Source: Epiperipatus broadwayi (lineage: Eukaryota; Onychophora; Udeonychophora; Euonychophora; Peripatidae). Taken from it: 64,000 nucleotides of DNA. Under the pieces are notes generated by a model. That model was not told where the DNA came from. It made no database searches and saw only the letters and a list, made by a program, of their open reading frames with translations. The position numbers and the translations under genes are program-made. This document shows, in pieces, positions 12,412 to 22,419 of the stretch (positions are counted from its first letter, which is position 1; every line of letters begins with the position of its first letter). Location of the stretch: positions 7,634,625 to 7,698,624 of the forward strand of contig JAQFVV010012441.1 in assembly GCA_028023455.1 (NCBI GenBank). Reading direction: 5' to 3'.

Positions 12412-13308
12412 TGTAACGAGCATAGACGTTCGTTACATTGTTTTTTGTTTTTTTTTTAAATTTATTAAACATGAAAGTAAATTAAAAAGTTCGCATTTAA
12501 AAATTTTCTTTAAGAATTAAAAATTGAAATTAAATATCATCTTAAACTCTTATATATTAAATCACACAGATAATGAAAAATTATTAAAATAAAACTTTAT
12601 TAAAGAAAAAGTATTTTAAAACTAAATTTTAAAAAGATTTGGAGATGAAATTATATCTTTAAATTTATCTTTAAATATATTTTTGATTTGGAAAACAGGT
12701 TAATTAATCAGAAATGGAAATGATTGTTAATTAGTTAAATGTAAACCAGCCTTCGGCATTTAAATGTAAAAACACCGGTCAGATAGGAAAACAATAGAAA
12801 CTGTTAGCAAATAAGAAGAAATCCCTATGGAATCGGACCGCAGCGAAAGGACCATCGCATCGGTGATGTAATGTAAATTCAATCCTTCACATTAATATAA
12901 AAGGAAAATTTGGAAATTATTAATCAGTGACTGGAAATTGATTATTACGATGTGACTATATGTAGTAGTACGGAGTTGGAGGAATTGACAGATGCATGGT
13001 CAATTCTTTCAGCTGTTAAAGAAAGGAGAAATGAACTATCGTTTCCTACATTGAGGACCAACTAAATTAAAAAACCTCCGAAGGAATAAATAAAACATCG
13101 GCTAAATGTATACCAATATCTTCAGGATGGCGTGGGAATTCACGTTCATGACAAACGATCTGAATATTTAAATAAAGTGGAATCTTAACAGCGCGTATCT
13201 GCCTACTCTATAAATTTTTCTAGGCTCAAATGCCTAGATGGCGCCCTTGTAGAGCAGATATTGTGTTTGTGGTTAGATTCGATCTTCACTTTCATTTCGA
13301 TCGTTATA
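12412..13308 (+). repeat. Divergent middle LTR of the same family (about 0.9 kb)
   Basis: It starts TGTAACGAG...GTTACATTG, keeps TATAAAAGG at 12896, AATAAAGTGGAATC near 13170 and the CTAGATGGCGCCCTTGTAG block at 13234, but is about 1.2 kb shorter than the outer LTRs and diverged in the middle. It is preceded by the same TTTACTGATA that precedes the 3' LTR and followed, as expected, by TGG (13311). The 3' boundary is uncertain because the terminal CA is not conserved (TATA seen). Confidence 0.6.
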
Positions 13309-13910
13309 ATTGGCATCCCAAGTGTGGCCTTACCTCAGAGATTGACCCTGAGAAGGGGAATTGATGATGATGAAATTTTCTATCTTTAATAAACCATGAG
13401 TACCTTGAAAATGAAGCCCGTAATAATTTTTCTAAAATGAGTATAGATATATGTTTTGTATTAACGTAAAGTTATAGTTTAAATTTTGTGTAAAAAGGTA
13501 CTGCCAGTAAGAAAAATTACGCATATGTAGAGATAAATTCGAGGAATAAAAACTAATAAATAAAACGTAATAATAAATCTAAATCATTTTTTTTTAAAAA
13601 AAAAAAAAAAAAGTCTTGTTAAATTAAAATCTAATCATTTAAACTTGCCTAAGTAATAGTTAAAGGTAGAAGAAAAGAAACTTGGAAGGGAGGGGGCAGA
13701 AATTTAGCTGGTAATAGGGAATCAACAGTCAACATTTTTTTTTAATCATTATATTTGTGTGTAATTACTGTTTTGTCTTGTAAAAAAAAAAAAAAAGTTT
13801 TGTCCTGTTGAAATTTTCATATATAATCAATTTGTGTAACGTAATTACTAACACTAAGTAAATTCTTTTTTTTTTTAATGTTTTTTGTTTTTTGAGGAAG
13901 TTTACTGATA
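13309..13910 (+). other. LTR element internal region, second copy
   Basis: Homologous in order to the first internal copy: TGG primer-site candidate, TATCTTTAATAAACCA, GTACTGCCAGTAAGAAAAATTACGCATAT split by small differences, a purine tract GGAAGGGAGGGGGCAG at about 13683, TAACGTAATTACTAAC and a final TTTACTGATA. It has no coding capacity. An extra GATGATGATGA stretch occurs near 13364. Confidence 0.6.
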
Positions 13911-16034
13911 TGTAACGATATATAAATATGTCGTTACATTAATTTAAAATAAAAACTTAAAAGTTCGCAAATAAAAGTAAAAAACTAAACGCTAAAATTA
14001 AAATATTGTTAAACGTATATATATATTTGCACAGATGCTAAACTTTAAAAATATTTTTTTCATAAACAAAAAAAAAAAGTATTTGAACGTATTGTTTTTA
14101 ATAAAAAAATACAAGATTGAAATATAAAAATATTTTAATAAAAAAAAATAACGTAAGTTAAAATAAAAACAGGTATTAATTAATTCCTGTAATCTATAAA
14201 TGGAAATGATTGTTTATTAATTATCTAAAAGCTGTTTAATTAAAAAGTCAGATGAAAAGTTAGATAAGAGAAGAAAGAGATTTTAGCTTGACCAATGGAA
14301 GCACTAAGCCTTGGCTCGGACCCTAATGAAAGTGATGGATTGGTGACGTTTTGTTCATTGAATCCTTGTGGATAATATAAAAAGGAAAATACAGTTTTTT
14401 CGGACAGTTCCAGTGTTATGTGTTTGAGAGATGGGGTATGACGCACATACCACACTCTCCATAAAAAAAAATAAAATGAAAAGACTATGATACCTTGAAC
14501 CAGCTATTGCCATCTCCAGAACATTACCTTCCAACAGAGGCGTCGGGGGAATTAAAAGCATAAACCTGGACTCTTCTACCATAAGCTATATGAAATGAAC
14601 AATTGTGAAAATCAATTAAGAACTTTCGTCAAGTTTTACAAATTGATAAACAAGCCAACTGAAATGTTAAAACGGACTCTTATCTGACTTTTGTAAGTTT
14701 TTAAATCAAATTAATAATGTTTAATTTTATATGTTTTCCGATTGATAAACATCATTTCCATTTTTTTTTCTTATTGTAAAGATTATTAATAATGTATGAA
14801 ATTTAAGTTGTTTATAGATGCTTGCATGGTTTCGTTTGTGGTTAATTATATTTTGGTTTTCATATTTGATCAAAATATATAGACATTCGATAAATAATGA
14901 TACCTTATGGTGAGTATCTAAAATGTATTTATTCGGATGTCTTTTAAGTTATTGGTGACAACGCAAGTATCTTATGGTGAATACTATTGGGTTACTTATA
15001 AGTTTCCCTCTGCGATTGTCGGTATCAATAATTTTGTATTTTGATCATTTATGTTTATTTTGAAATGTTTTTGATCGTGGAATCTATGTAATTGATCTAT
15101 ACCCAACATTTTTAAACAAATCTGTGCGAACGTATTTAAATGTTAAAATTAAGTCGGACATGAATGGCTATGTAGTTTTGTAAAGTTGTATTAAGGGAGG
15201 GTAATCTTAGGTTATTCATTTCGTAGTTGAATTGGTTCAATGGATTGGATATATTTGTGTAATTAGTAGATGTAGTATGAGGTCCGCTATGGGCAGGATT
15301 ATAGATATACGCCACACACCCTCTGTTTGCCTATGGATGGGTTTGTAAGTCGGCAGAAGACCGCAGTCCATTCCTATGGAGTTTTTTGTTTATTGTTCTA
15401 CTTGCCAACAGATGTCACATTCCTCTTGGTGGAGAATCAATATCTTCTCTATTTCTACTTATTGTTCAGATGTACATTCCTGACAATATAGTATTTTGTG
15501 TTGTCGTATCATGCTACATTGAATACATGAATGTATCAGATGGATTGGCGCCAATTTGGTTGCGAAATTTGTTGCCTAAGGTTAAATCAGGGAAGAATAT
15601 TTTCTTTTCAAATGCAGATCTATGTAGTCTATTCATACTTGACTATCTAAATAATAATTAAACTCATTGGAACTTAGTTAAATGTAAAATTAAAAGTTAA
15701 TATAAAAATCTAAAATGTTAAACTTATTCCTCAAAATTTAAATATTATTTTATATGTGCGTAAATAAATATTTTTTATATGTTAATTTCTGGCAGTGGCT
15801 TTTACTCTTTGATATTTAAGATATAAATTAAGATATAGATTTTTATCTCTGCGTCTCTACTGAGCTAGTGACTTGGGCTAACGATCGGAATATTTAAATA
15901 AAGTGGAATCTTAACAGCGCGTATCTGCCTACTTTATAAATTTTTCTGGGCTCAAATGCCTAGATGGCGCCCTTGTAGTGCAGATATTGTTTTTGCGGTT
16001 AGATTTGATCTTCACTTGCATTCCGATTGGTACA
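13911..16034 (+). repeat. 3' long terminal repeat (2124 bp)
   Basis: Same start, TATA box (14376-14385), polyadenylation phrase and GGTACA end as the 5' LTR, at an offset of 4359-4360 bp throughout. The near-identity of the two outer LTRs, against the clearly older middle LTR, indicates recent insertion or recent gene conversion or unequal exchange. Confidence 0.75.
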
Positions 16035-17016
16035 ATATATATATATACCTTGTGTGATTTAGTGCAGTAATAGAGTATTGAACTCTAGAGCTCAAAGTCC
16101 TTAAATAATATTCTTAGATCTGTCACATCAACTTCTTAAACTGTTTGATTATTTTATTATGTGTTTTCCATAGTAATTTTTATTATTGTCATTCATGTTT
16201 TTTGAATATATGTAAATATATTAAGTATAAAAATAGTGAGTACTTCGATACCCAAGATTTTTTATGGGATATTCTAATATCAGAAATTATAAGTTAAGCT
16301 TTAATATGAAAACCTTTTATTCTGCAGAATGTTACTCTACCATTGTGCCAAACTGAAGAAAGCTAAAAAAAAATAAGTGTTTAACAATATTAATAAAACT
16401 TTAGTAATAATAAAAAAAATCTAATAGTAATTTAATGCTTCTTTGTTTAATTTGGCCTGGTTTGAACTTTATCTTTATGTCCAATTAATACATCTTTATT
16501 AAACAAATTTAAAGAAGAACAAAATTTAAGTTTATATTTTTTAATTGACTGTTTAAAGATTTGTCTCTAAATATTACATTACTTCTTCTGCCTGTTTTAT
16601 ATTAAAATATTTAAAGAAAAAAGTTAATTATTTATATTACGTATTCAAGAAACAATAAAATATACAAAAATATTTTCTAAGAAATGTCAAACCAACTGAA
16701 AGTTGAAAAAGAAAGGAAAAATAGAGTTCTCTTATTTGCAATCTGTAATGTCAAAAATGCAGTTTTAATACTTTCTACATTTTCAAAAACAGAATGATTG
16801 AATTGTACAAAAAAAGCAGTGATGTAAAATATATATATTTTTCAATGCCAAAATGTATAAAATAAAAGATTAATACATAATAAGTGATTATATCATAACT
16901 AAAATAAATAAATATATATACATATATTAAACAATTGAAGTGATATCAAATCTTTAAAACAATGTATATATTGTTTGTCTCAATGTTTGTATTGATGGAA
17001 TTTTACTTGCAATTAT
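16035..17016. other. Gene-poor AT-rich DNA
   Basis: No gene is seen. Around 16050-16110 the phrase GTGATTTAGTGCAGTAATAG followed by GAGCTCAAAGTCC vaguely resembles pol III A and B boxes of an old tRNA-like element, but too weakly to call. Confidence 0.4.
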
Positions 17017-17113
17017 ATTGTAATACATTAAAGATCAGCCTGTCAAGCTATTGTGCATGCACTTTTTACAAGTGCACAATAGCTTGACAGGCTGATCTTT
17101 AATGTATTACAAT
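17017..17113. repeat. Perfect foldback palindrome, 41-bp arms
   Basis: The left arm 17017-17057 (starts ATTGTAATACATTAAAGATC) is exactly complementary to the right arm 17073-17113, with a 15-base spacer. Transcribed, it would form a long perfect hairpin. The phrase TTGCAATTATAT occurs just before the left arm and again about 35 bp after the right arm, which could be remnants of a duplicated target or of longer element ends. Confidence 0.9.
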
Positions 17114-18211
17114 TTATAAACATGCACTATATAAAATAAATGCTTATTTGCAATTATATATTAAATTATTTAGTTTTAATTTTTAAATGCTCTTTATAAT
17201 AAATCAAATTTTATTTAATCTTCATAAATACATTCAACCATTAGTATATTAACTTGTGCATTATAATTAACAGTTGAATACATTTGAAAAGTTTAAATAA
17301 AGTTTGAATTTTTCTAAAAACTTTTAACAAATATAATTATAATCTGTAAATAGACCAATCACATATTGCTATTTTTATATTTTATCTACTTTTCTATGAT
17401 TAAAAATTCAAACTAATCTCAATAAAAAAATGTGTTGCAGTCTCTATTATTTTTGTTTAATAATATTTGTTTAAATCGCATGTTGTTAATAAATTGGAAA
17501 TAAATGAAAGTTTGCTAATCTTTCACATGCGCTAAGACAGCCAATCAGATTTTAAATAGCTGCCCTAAGAATGATCAGGCTTCGACACAAGACAAATATT
17601 ATATAAAAAAGTCCAATCATATATCAATAAACTTGTTTTTTTTTTGTTTAAACATTATTAATATGATACATTTAATTTTAGAGTTTCAATCTTTAATTTA
17701 CCAGAAACACTTTAATAATGTCTATTTTATCAAGATTCATAACTACATAAAACAAAATTACATAATAATCTTTTATTCCAAAAAAACTTGCAAGAATAAA
17801 TCAATATTATATAATAAACCAACATCAGTATTATGAATATAAGAAACCAATTGAAGTAATATAAAATCTTCAAAAAATCATCTACTTTTTTTTTTTTTTA
17901 TCATATAACGTAAATATCTAATCACAATTCAAATTTAGTATTTTATTTTTACAAAATGAATATATTGTTTGTTGAAAGTTTTTCTTAACTAAAATTAAAA
18001 TTTATATCATTTCATCATCATTATGTTTTCAAAATGTTTATATAGGCTCTAAAAAAAAAAAGAAATTGATACTTATAGACATTTTGCTTCATATTTTTCC
18101 TCTGAACTGAAAGTCTATTTGAGATTATTGAAAAACTTGTTATCTACAATTAAATTTTTAAAAACATTTGTTTTAATTATTTAATGTATGTATTTAGTTT
18201 AAATGTTTTCA
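17114..18211. other. Gene-poor AT-rich DNA
   Basis: No supported gene. A short stretch near 17535-17620 with AGCCAATCAG, TTTAAATA and ATATAAAAAAG resembles CCAAT and TATA elements, but nothing coding follows. Confidence 0.4.
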
Positions 18212-18706
18212 CTTGTGGCATTTTTCGGAAAAGCTTGTTTAGAGCCATTATCATGCTCATTATATTAGATTTGTAATACAAACTTAACAAATTAAGTCAC
18301 ATGATGTACGACATGATTTTATTACTATTATAGTTTTGCTTTTAAGGCTTTAGTGATGTTATATTGCTAAGGCTATTAATATATATATATATGGTGTGGC
18401 TGAAAGTTATTCAGACCCGTATAGTTATTTAAGCTAAATAGCTGGATTCAAAGACATATAAGTGTCTGGAAATTTCAGATTTTCTTAACAGTTCAGTATT
18501 AGATAAATGCTGGGTTGAGTTGGTATTTTAGGTCTAGTGTCTGAATATCCTAGCACCTCATTGATGAGAGTCATTAGTTCAAAATTGGTTTGGGAAAAGG
18601 GATAATTAAATGCTTTCTTGTGGCATTTATCCAAAATGCTTGTTTAGAGCTATTAGCATGCTTATTATATTAGATTTGCAATACAAGCTTATTAAGCTAT
18701 AAGATT
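18212..18706 (+). repeat. Direct repeat pair, about 85 bp, 405 bp apart
   Basis: A block beginning CTTGTGGCATTT and containing GCTTGTTTAGAG and TTATATTAGATTTG recurs at 18617 with a handful of differences. The roughly 320 bp between the copies has a TTCAAAATTGG stretch after TCATTGATGAGAGTCATTAG but no ORF. It could be a small element with terminal direct repeats or a local duplication. Confidence 0.6.
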
Positions 18707-18913
18707 ATAGTTAGTGATTTAAGAGGTTCATTTTTTTATTAATTTAAACATTGTTGGCTTTTTTGATTCATTATGTATTCATTTTTCACAATAAACCAAA
18801 CCACTTTTTTTCTTTTTGTCATCTCTTTCTTTGTACATTATCTTAATAATGCCAGGCTCTATGATCACATTTTCATTGTTATAAAAGACCGATATATTTG
18901 TTAAATCACTCTT

Positions 18914-19003
18914 AGCTTATATATATATCACTCTAAATTTTATATATATATATTAGAAAGCTTATATATATATCACTCTAAATTTTATATATATATATTA
19001 GAA
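18914..19003. repeat. Tandem duplication of a 45-bp AT-rich unit
   Basis: Two adjacent copies of a unit starting AGCTTATATATATATCACTC and ending ATTAGAA. Confidence 0.85.
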
Positions 19004-19080
19004 AGTCTTGAAAGACTGAGTTCAAATTCCTTCTAATTATATTAAATTTAGTACAGACAGTACACATATATTTAAATATT
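19004..19080 (+). mobile_element. SINE S1 3' fragment
   Basis: Contains GAGTTCAAATTCCTTCTAATT and then ATTAAATTTAGTACAGACAG when read in two pieces, matching the 3' part of the S1 copies at 19478 and 20030 (TTCAAATCCCTTCTAATTAC, then ATTAAGTTTGGTATAGACAA). The 5' part is missing. Confidence 0.45.
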
Positions 19081-19219
19081 ATATATACCACTTAGAGTGG
19101 TAAAAATGCTTCCTAGTATTTAAATCATTCAGGTTATAAATAAAAAATTAATCTTATTGGCATTTCAAACTTTATTATATATTTGATTTTTGGGGTTTGT
19201 TTTCAAGGTATTAAAATGG

Positions 19220-19447
19220 ATAGAAATTATAATGTCTTGTGAATGTAAATATAAGCTAATTCAAATGGCACACCCAAATCAATCATTTTGTAGAGAAAAA
19301 AAAGAATCTATTTTCATCTATCCAAATCATACAAAGGCAATGGAATAAAGCAACAATAAGGATGAATAACCAATCAGTGAAGATGATCTTACTGTGCCAT
19401 TTGAATTAGCTTATATTTAAATTCACAAGTCAGATTTTAATTTCTAC
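19220..19447. mobile_element. Inverted-repeat MITE (family M2)
   Basis: Terminal arms 19236-19272 and 19393-19429 are inverted copies with one mismatch in 37 bp (core AAGCTAATTCAAATGGCACA). Weaker complementarity extends outward to about 19220 and 19447 (TAGAAATTA). The interior of about 120 bp is non-coding. The target duplication is not resolved, so the superfamily is unknown. Confidence 0.75.
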
Positions 19448-19477
19448 TCATTCTAATCATTATGATAAACTGAGCAC

Positions 19478-19700
19478 TAAATGTATATATGTGTGGGAGA
19501 TAGTGTTCTGGACCAACTGATAAATGCTGGTTCAGCAAGAATTGAAGATCATTTATATTTTTCACATATACATGGTCAGATGTATTGGTTGTACAAAATT
19601 GAATAGATAGTGGTAGAGAGCTTGAAAATATGGGTTCAAATCCCTCAAATCCCTTCTAATTACATTAAGTTTGGTATAGACAATATACTTGATTTAAATA
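19478..19700 (+). mobile_element. tRNA-like SINE (family S1), copy
   Basis: Ordered blocks shared with 20030-20232: TATATGTGTG.GGAGATA, TCTGGACCA.CTGATAAATG, GCTGGTTC, GATCATTTAT.TTTTTCACAT, GTATTGGTTGTA, a GGGTTCAAATCCC B-box-like motif and TTCTAATTACATTA. A pol III-derived retroposon is the likely origin; the A box is weak. Confidence 0.55.
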
Positions 19701-19825
19701 TTACATATTCAACCTGTATTCTCTCATTCCTCATATATATATATATATATTTAAATAGAAATATTAAGGTCCTATATGTGAGGAGATAGAGTGATTTAAA
19801 GTCAACATGGATATGACAATAAAAT

Positions 19826-19900
19826 TGGCATCACCGCAGCCGCCATGCAAGCAAGTAGTTGGTTGCAGACGGTTGTGGGTTCGCGTCCCAGCCGATGCTA
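19826..19900 (+). mobile_element. tRNA-like SINE head with strong B box
   Basis: GGGTTCGCGTCCC at 19877-19889 is a near-consensus pol III B box and can pair as a T-arm (TGGGTTCGCGTCCCA). Upstream GCAAGTAGTTGGTTGCAGAC is only loosely D-arm-like. No complete cloverleaf with acceptor stem is visible, so I do not call a tRNA gene. The GC content is much higher than the surroundings, which suggests a relatively young insertion. Confidence 0.5.
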
Positions 19901-20029
19901 TGACATATGGAAAAAACAAGGGCTTTGAGCATTTCATTATCAGATATGATATGGATCACTGAAGAATTTGGTTGAAAAGATTGAAGCCTGGCACTTAAAG
20001 TTTGAAGATTCACTATCTTACTATAAACT

Positions 20030-20232
20030 GAGCACTGATTATATATGTGTATGTGGAAGATAATGATCTGGACCAGCTAATGAGTGCTGGTTCCATAACG
20101 AATTTGGAGATCATTTATCTTTTTCACATGTATGTGGTAATGTGTCTTAATTGTATAAGATGCAGTGGATAGCTGAAGGGAGGTTGAAAATCTGAATTCA
20201 AATCCCTTCTAATTACATTATAATAAAATTAA
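20030..20232 (+). mobile_element. tRNA-like SINE (family S1), copy
   Basis: The second S1 copy, 550 bp from the first in the same orientation, with the same ordered blocks ending GAATTCAAATCCCTTCTAAT and TACATTATAATA. This copy is also the best match to the minus-strand fragment at 7374-7480. Confidence 0.55.
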
Positions 20233-20483
20233 ATTTTAATATATACTTCAAATACAATATATGCAATAATATAAAACTTAAGTTAACTTTATAAAATTTA
20301 TTATACCAGTATTAATAAAAAATAATCCAATAGTTTGTCACTTAGAAAGTCATGTGACAATCAAACACCAGAAATGCCAAAAAAACATCCCCAAAAGAAA
20401 TAAATTAAGACATATAACTATTGTCCACGATATGTGTGCTATAAGGTTGATTATAGATTAATATTTGTTTATAAAATTAGTAA

Positions 20484-20556
20484 TGGTAGCTCAGTTTAGA
20501 GTAATAACACAGTTTCAAAATGAGCTAAAGGTCATTGAATTCAAACTCAAACTATC
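20484..20556 (+). mobile_element. tRNA-derived SINE head
   Basis: TGGTAGCTCAGTTTAGAG resembles a tRNA D-arm/A box, and GTCATTGAATTCAAACTC lies about 45 bp further on where the B box should be. The variable portion and acceptor stem do not pair well, so this is a degraded tRNA-derived element rather than a functional tRNA. Confidence 0.5.
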
Positions 20557-21050
20557 ATTTTGATGCTTAAATACCACATGACTACAACGCAACTAATTTT
20601 TTTATTTATTAATATTGTAATCCTTAAAAGGGTTAACTCCATCTTTGTTTCATTGCATAAACGTATATAATTTAATTTATTTGTTTATTTTGGAAAAAAA
20701 AACTTTTTCCAATTTGAAAATTTTTTGTTTATAGAAGAACAAAAACAAATTAATTAAATTTTATTTTCTTAACTGTATTTTTTTTTCTAGAATAATAACT
20801 TTAAGAATGAAAATAGAAAGATTAAGTTTGGTTTTATGCATGTATGTGCGCTAAAATTTAAGCTGCATAACTATTTATTCAATCATTCAGTGCATGGAAT
20901 ATTTTTCCCTTAAAAATCCATTTAGTCACAATTATTTATTAAAAAATCTGAAGACTCCAATTGAAAAATATATTTACTCATTATTATATTAATTTTTTTA
21001 TTTTGTTATTGCATGTGGAAATTTGCAGTTATTAATAATAGTAATAAACC
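20557..21050. other. Gene-poor AT-rich DNA
   Basis: No gene or repeat is recognised, only A and T runs. Confidence 0.4.
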
Positions 21051-21297
21051 TTTAAACATCACATTATCACTATCTCCCTTGCTTGCTCATAACTGTTGTT
21101 AAAATAATCAAAACTCTCTCCATACAGTAGTGCCATTTAGATCCAAGGCCTCACTGACGAAGGTCACAATCCAGAAACTAATTTGGGGATATTGGATGAG
21201 TAGGCACTAGATAGGGATTTTATGCACAAGCCTTCTGGCATTCATTGATTACTCTGTCTTGCTTTGAGTGGCACTACTCTATGGAGAGAGTTTAACA
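21051..21297 (+). mobile_element. MITE M1, fullest copy
   Basis: Starts TTTAAACATCACATTATCAC. An inner inverted repeat pairs ACTCTCTCCATACAGTAGTG (about 21113) with the complementary CACTACTCTATGGAGAGAGT near 21280. The interior contains GATCCAAGGC, CCAGAAACTA and GGGGATATTGGATGAGTAGG, all shared with 32618-32850 and partly with 62034-62190. It has no coding capacity. Family membership rests on three aligned internal blocks. Confidence 0.75.
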
Positions 21298-22419
21298 TAA
21301 TACTATTTTTTTCCTAATCTATATAAATCATATTTTGAATTAGATGATATTAATCTAAATCAGGAGCTATGATATTTCATATTTTATCTAGATAAGCACA
21401 GAGACCACGAGTGCTTCTGAATTTATTGTTATAGTAATTTTAAAAAAATATTAAATACAATGGATCTTATTGTTGAGTCTGTAAAAAAAATCTTGAAACA
21501 TTGCATGAAATCTATTTCATGTATCATAATTCTTTAAATTTTAAATATTTATGAATTATTACTCCTTCTTCCATTACCTTTTCCATTTTGGTTATATTAA
21601 TTCTAATATAATAATAATTATAATACTATTTAAATCTTCTTTAAGCACTCAGTAAGACTCAATATCTTTATTAATTTTCCAGATGACAGTTTCAACTATA
21701 TTCTAAAGACATTCTCGGAGATTGGTATGCAGCAGCAAAATCTCTGAGCAAGATTTGCTATATTATCAAACTGTCAGCTGGATTGAAGAGATCATAATTT
21801 GAGGCATAAGTTAAGATTAATATATTAATACATTTATACATTTTCCATGAAACAACTTGACTACTTATGTCTGGGGAAGTAGTATGTAAAAGGATTATCA
21901 GACTGCAATAACTATGGTTTTAAATGTGCTAGTAATATTTCTCAAAGTAAACTGTAAAGTTAAAATAACATAAAAGTTTTACAAAGACAGATTGAATGAT
22001 TTGTAAAAATATAAAACTGCGGTAAATGGTTAATTATTGTAGCATGTTATATACTGTTAGCATAATCCATTGTAATGTTATATCTCTTTTTAAACATCTT
22101 CATTTTCAATAGGATTTTTAGACAAAGGGACATTTTAGAAACTGATGGAGAAGAATAAATAATATTGAATTTTGTCAGTGTCACATAAACTAAGATGTTT
22201 ATTGCTCTAACATCTTTTCTTTGGTTTCAAATTTCCTAGAAATTAAAGGAGACTAATGTCAAAAAAAATGTTGATACCTGCATGGGTATACCAAAGATCA
22301 TATTGTACCAAACATAACAGCTACACCTGTTAAAAAAACCTTAGTTCTAAATATCTAAAAAATGTTGAAATTTCTGTCCTGAAAAAATAATTAACTTTAT
22401 TATCACACCATCTAGTATT
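21298..22419. other. Gene-poor DNA
   Basis: No gene is recognised. Around 21680-21780 there are short inverted phrases (GATGACAGTTT with AAACTGTCAGC; CTCGGAGATT with AATCTCTGAG) suggesting a small decayed foldback element. The stretch from about 22260 may already be the degraded 5' part of the Penelope-like element that follows, but I cannot align it. Confidence 0.35.

Larger units (their letters stand above)
9551..16034 (+). mobile_element. Non-autonomous LTR retrotransposon complex, LTR-int-LTR-int-LTR
   Basis: Two near-identical 2124-bp direct repeats (9551-11674 and 13911-16034, offset 4360 bp) begin TGTAACGA and end GGTACA, the TG...CA form expected of LTRs. A shorter, divergent relative of the same LTR lies between them (12412-13308). 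Two short internal regions (about 740 and 600 bp) share their own start and end sequences. (AT)n flanks both outer ends, so a target duplication is possible but ambiguous. There is no gag, protease, RT or integrase ORF, so movement would have needed proteins from elsewhere. In type this is like LARD/TRIM elements, but with LTRs longer than the internal part. I infer plus orientation from the TATA box and polyadenylation signal. The repeat geometry is certain; the LTR interpretation is likely. Confidence 0.75.

Noticed and set aside
19877-19889. Functional tRNA gene at the strong B box
   Set aside because: No acceptor stem, anticodon arm or proper A box can be folded around it; a SINE head is the better reading. 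The same applies at 20484 and 24237.
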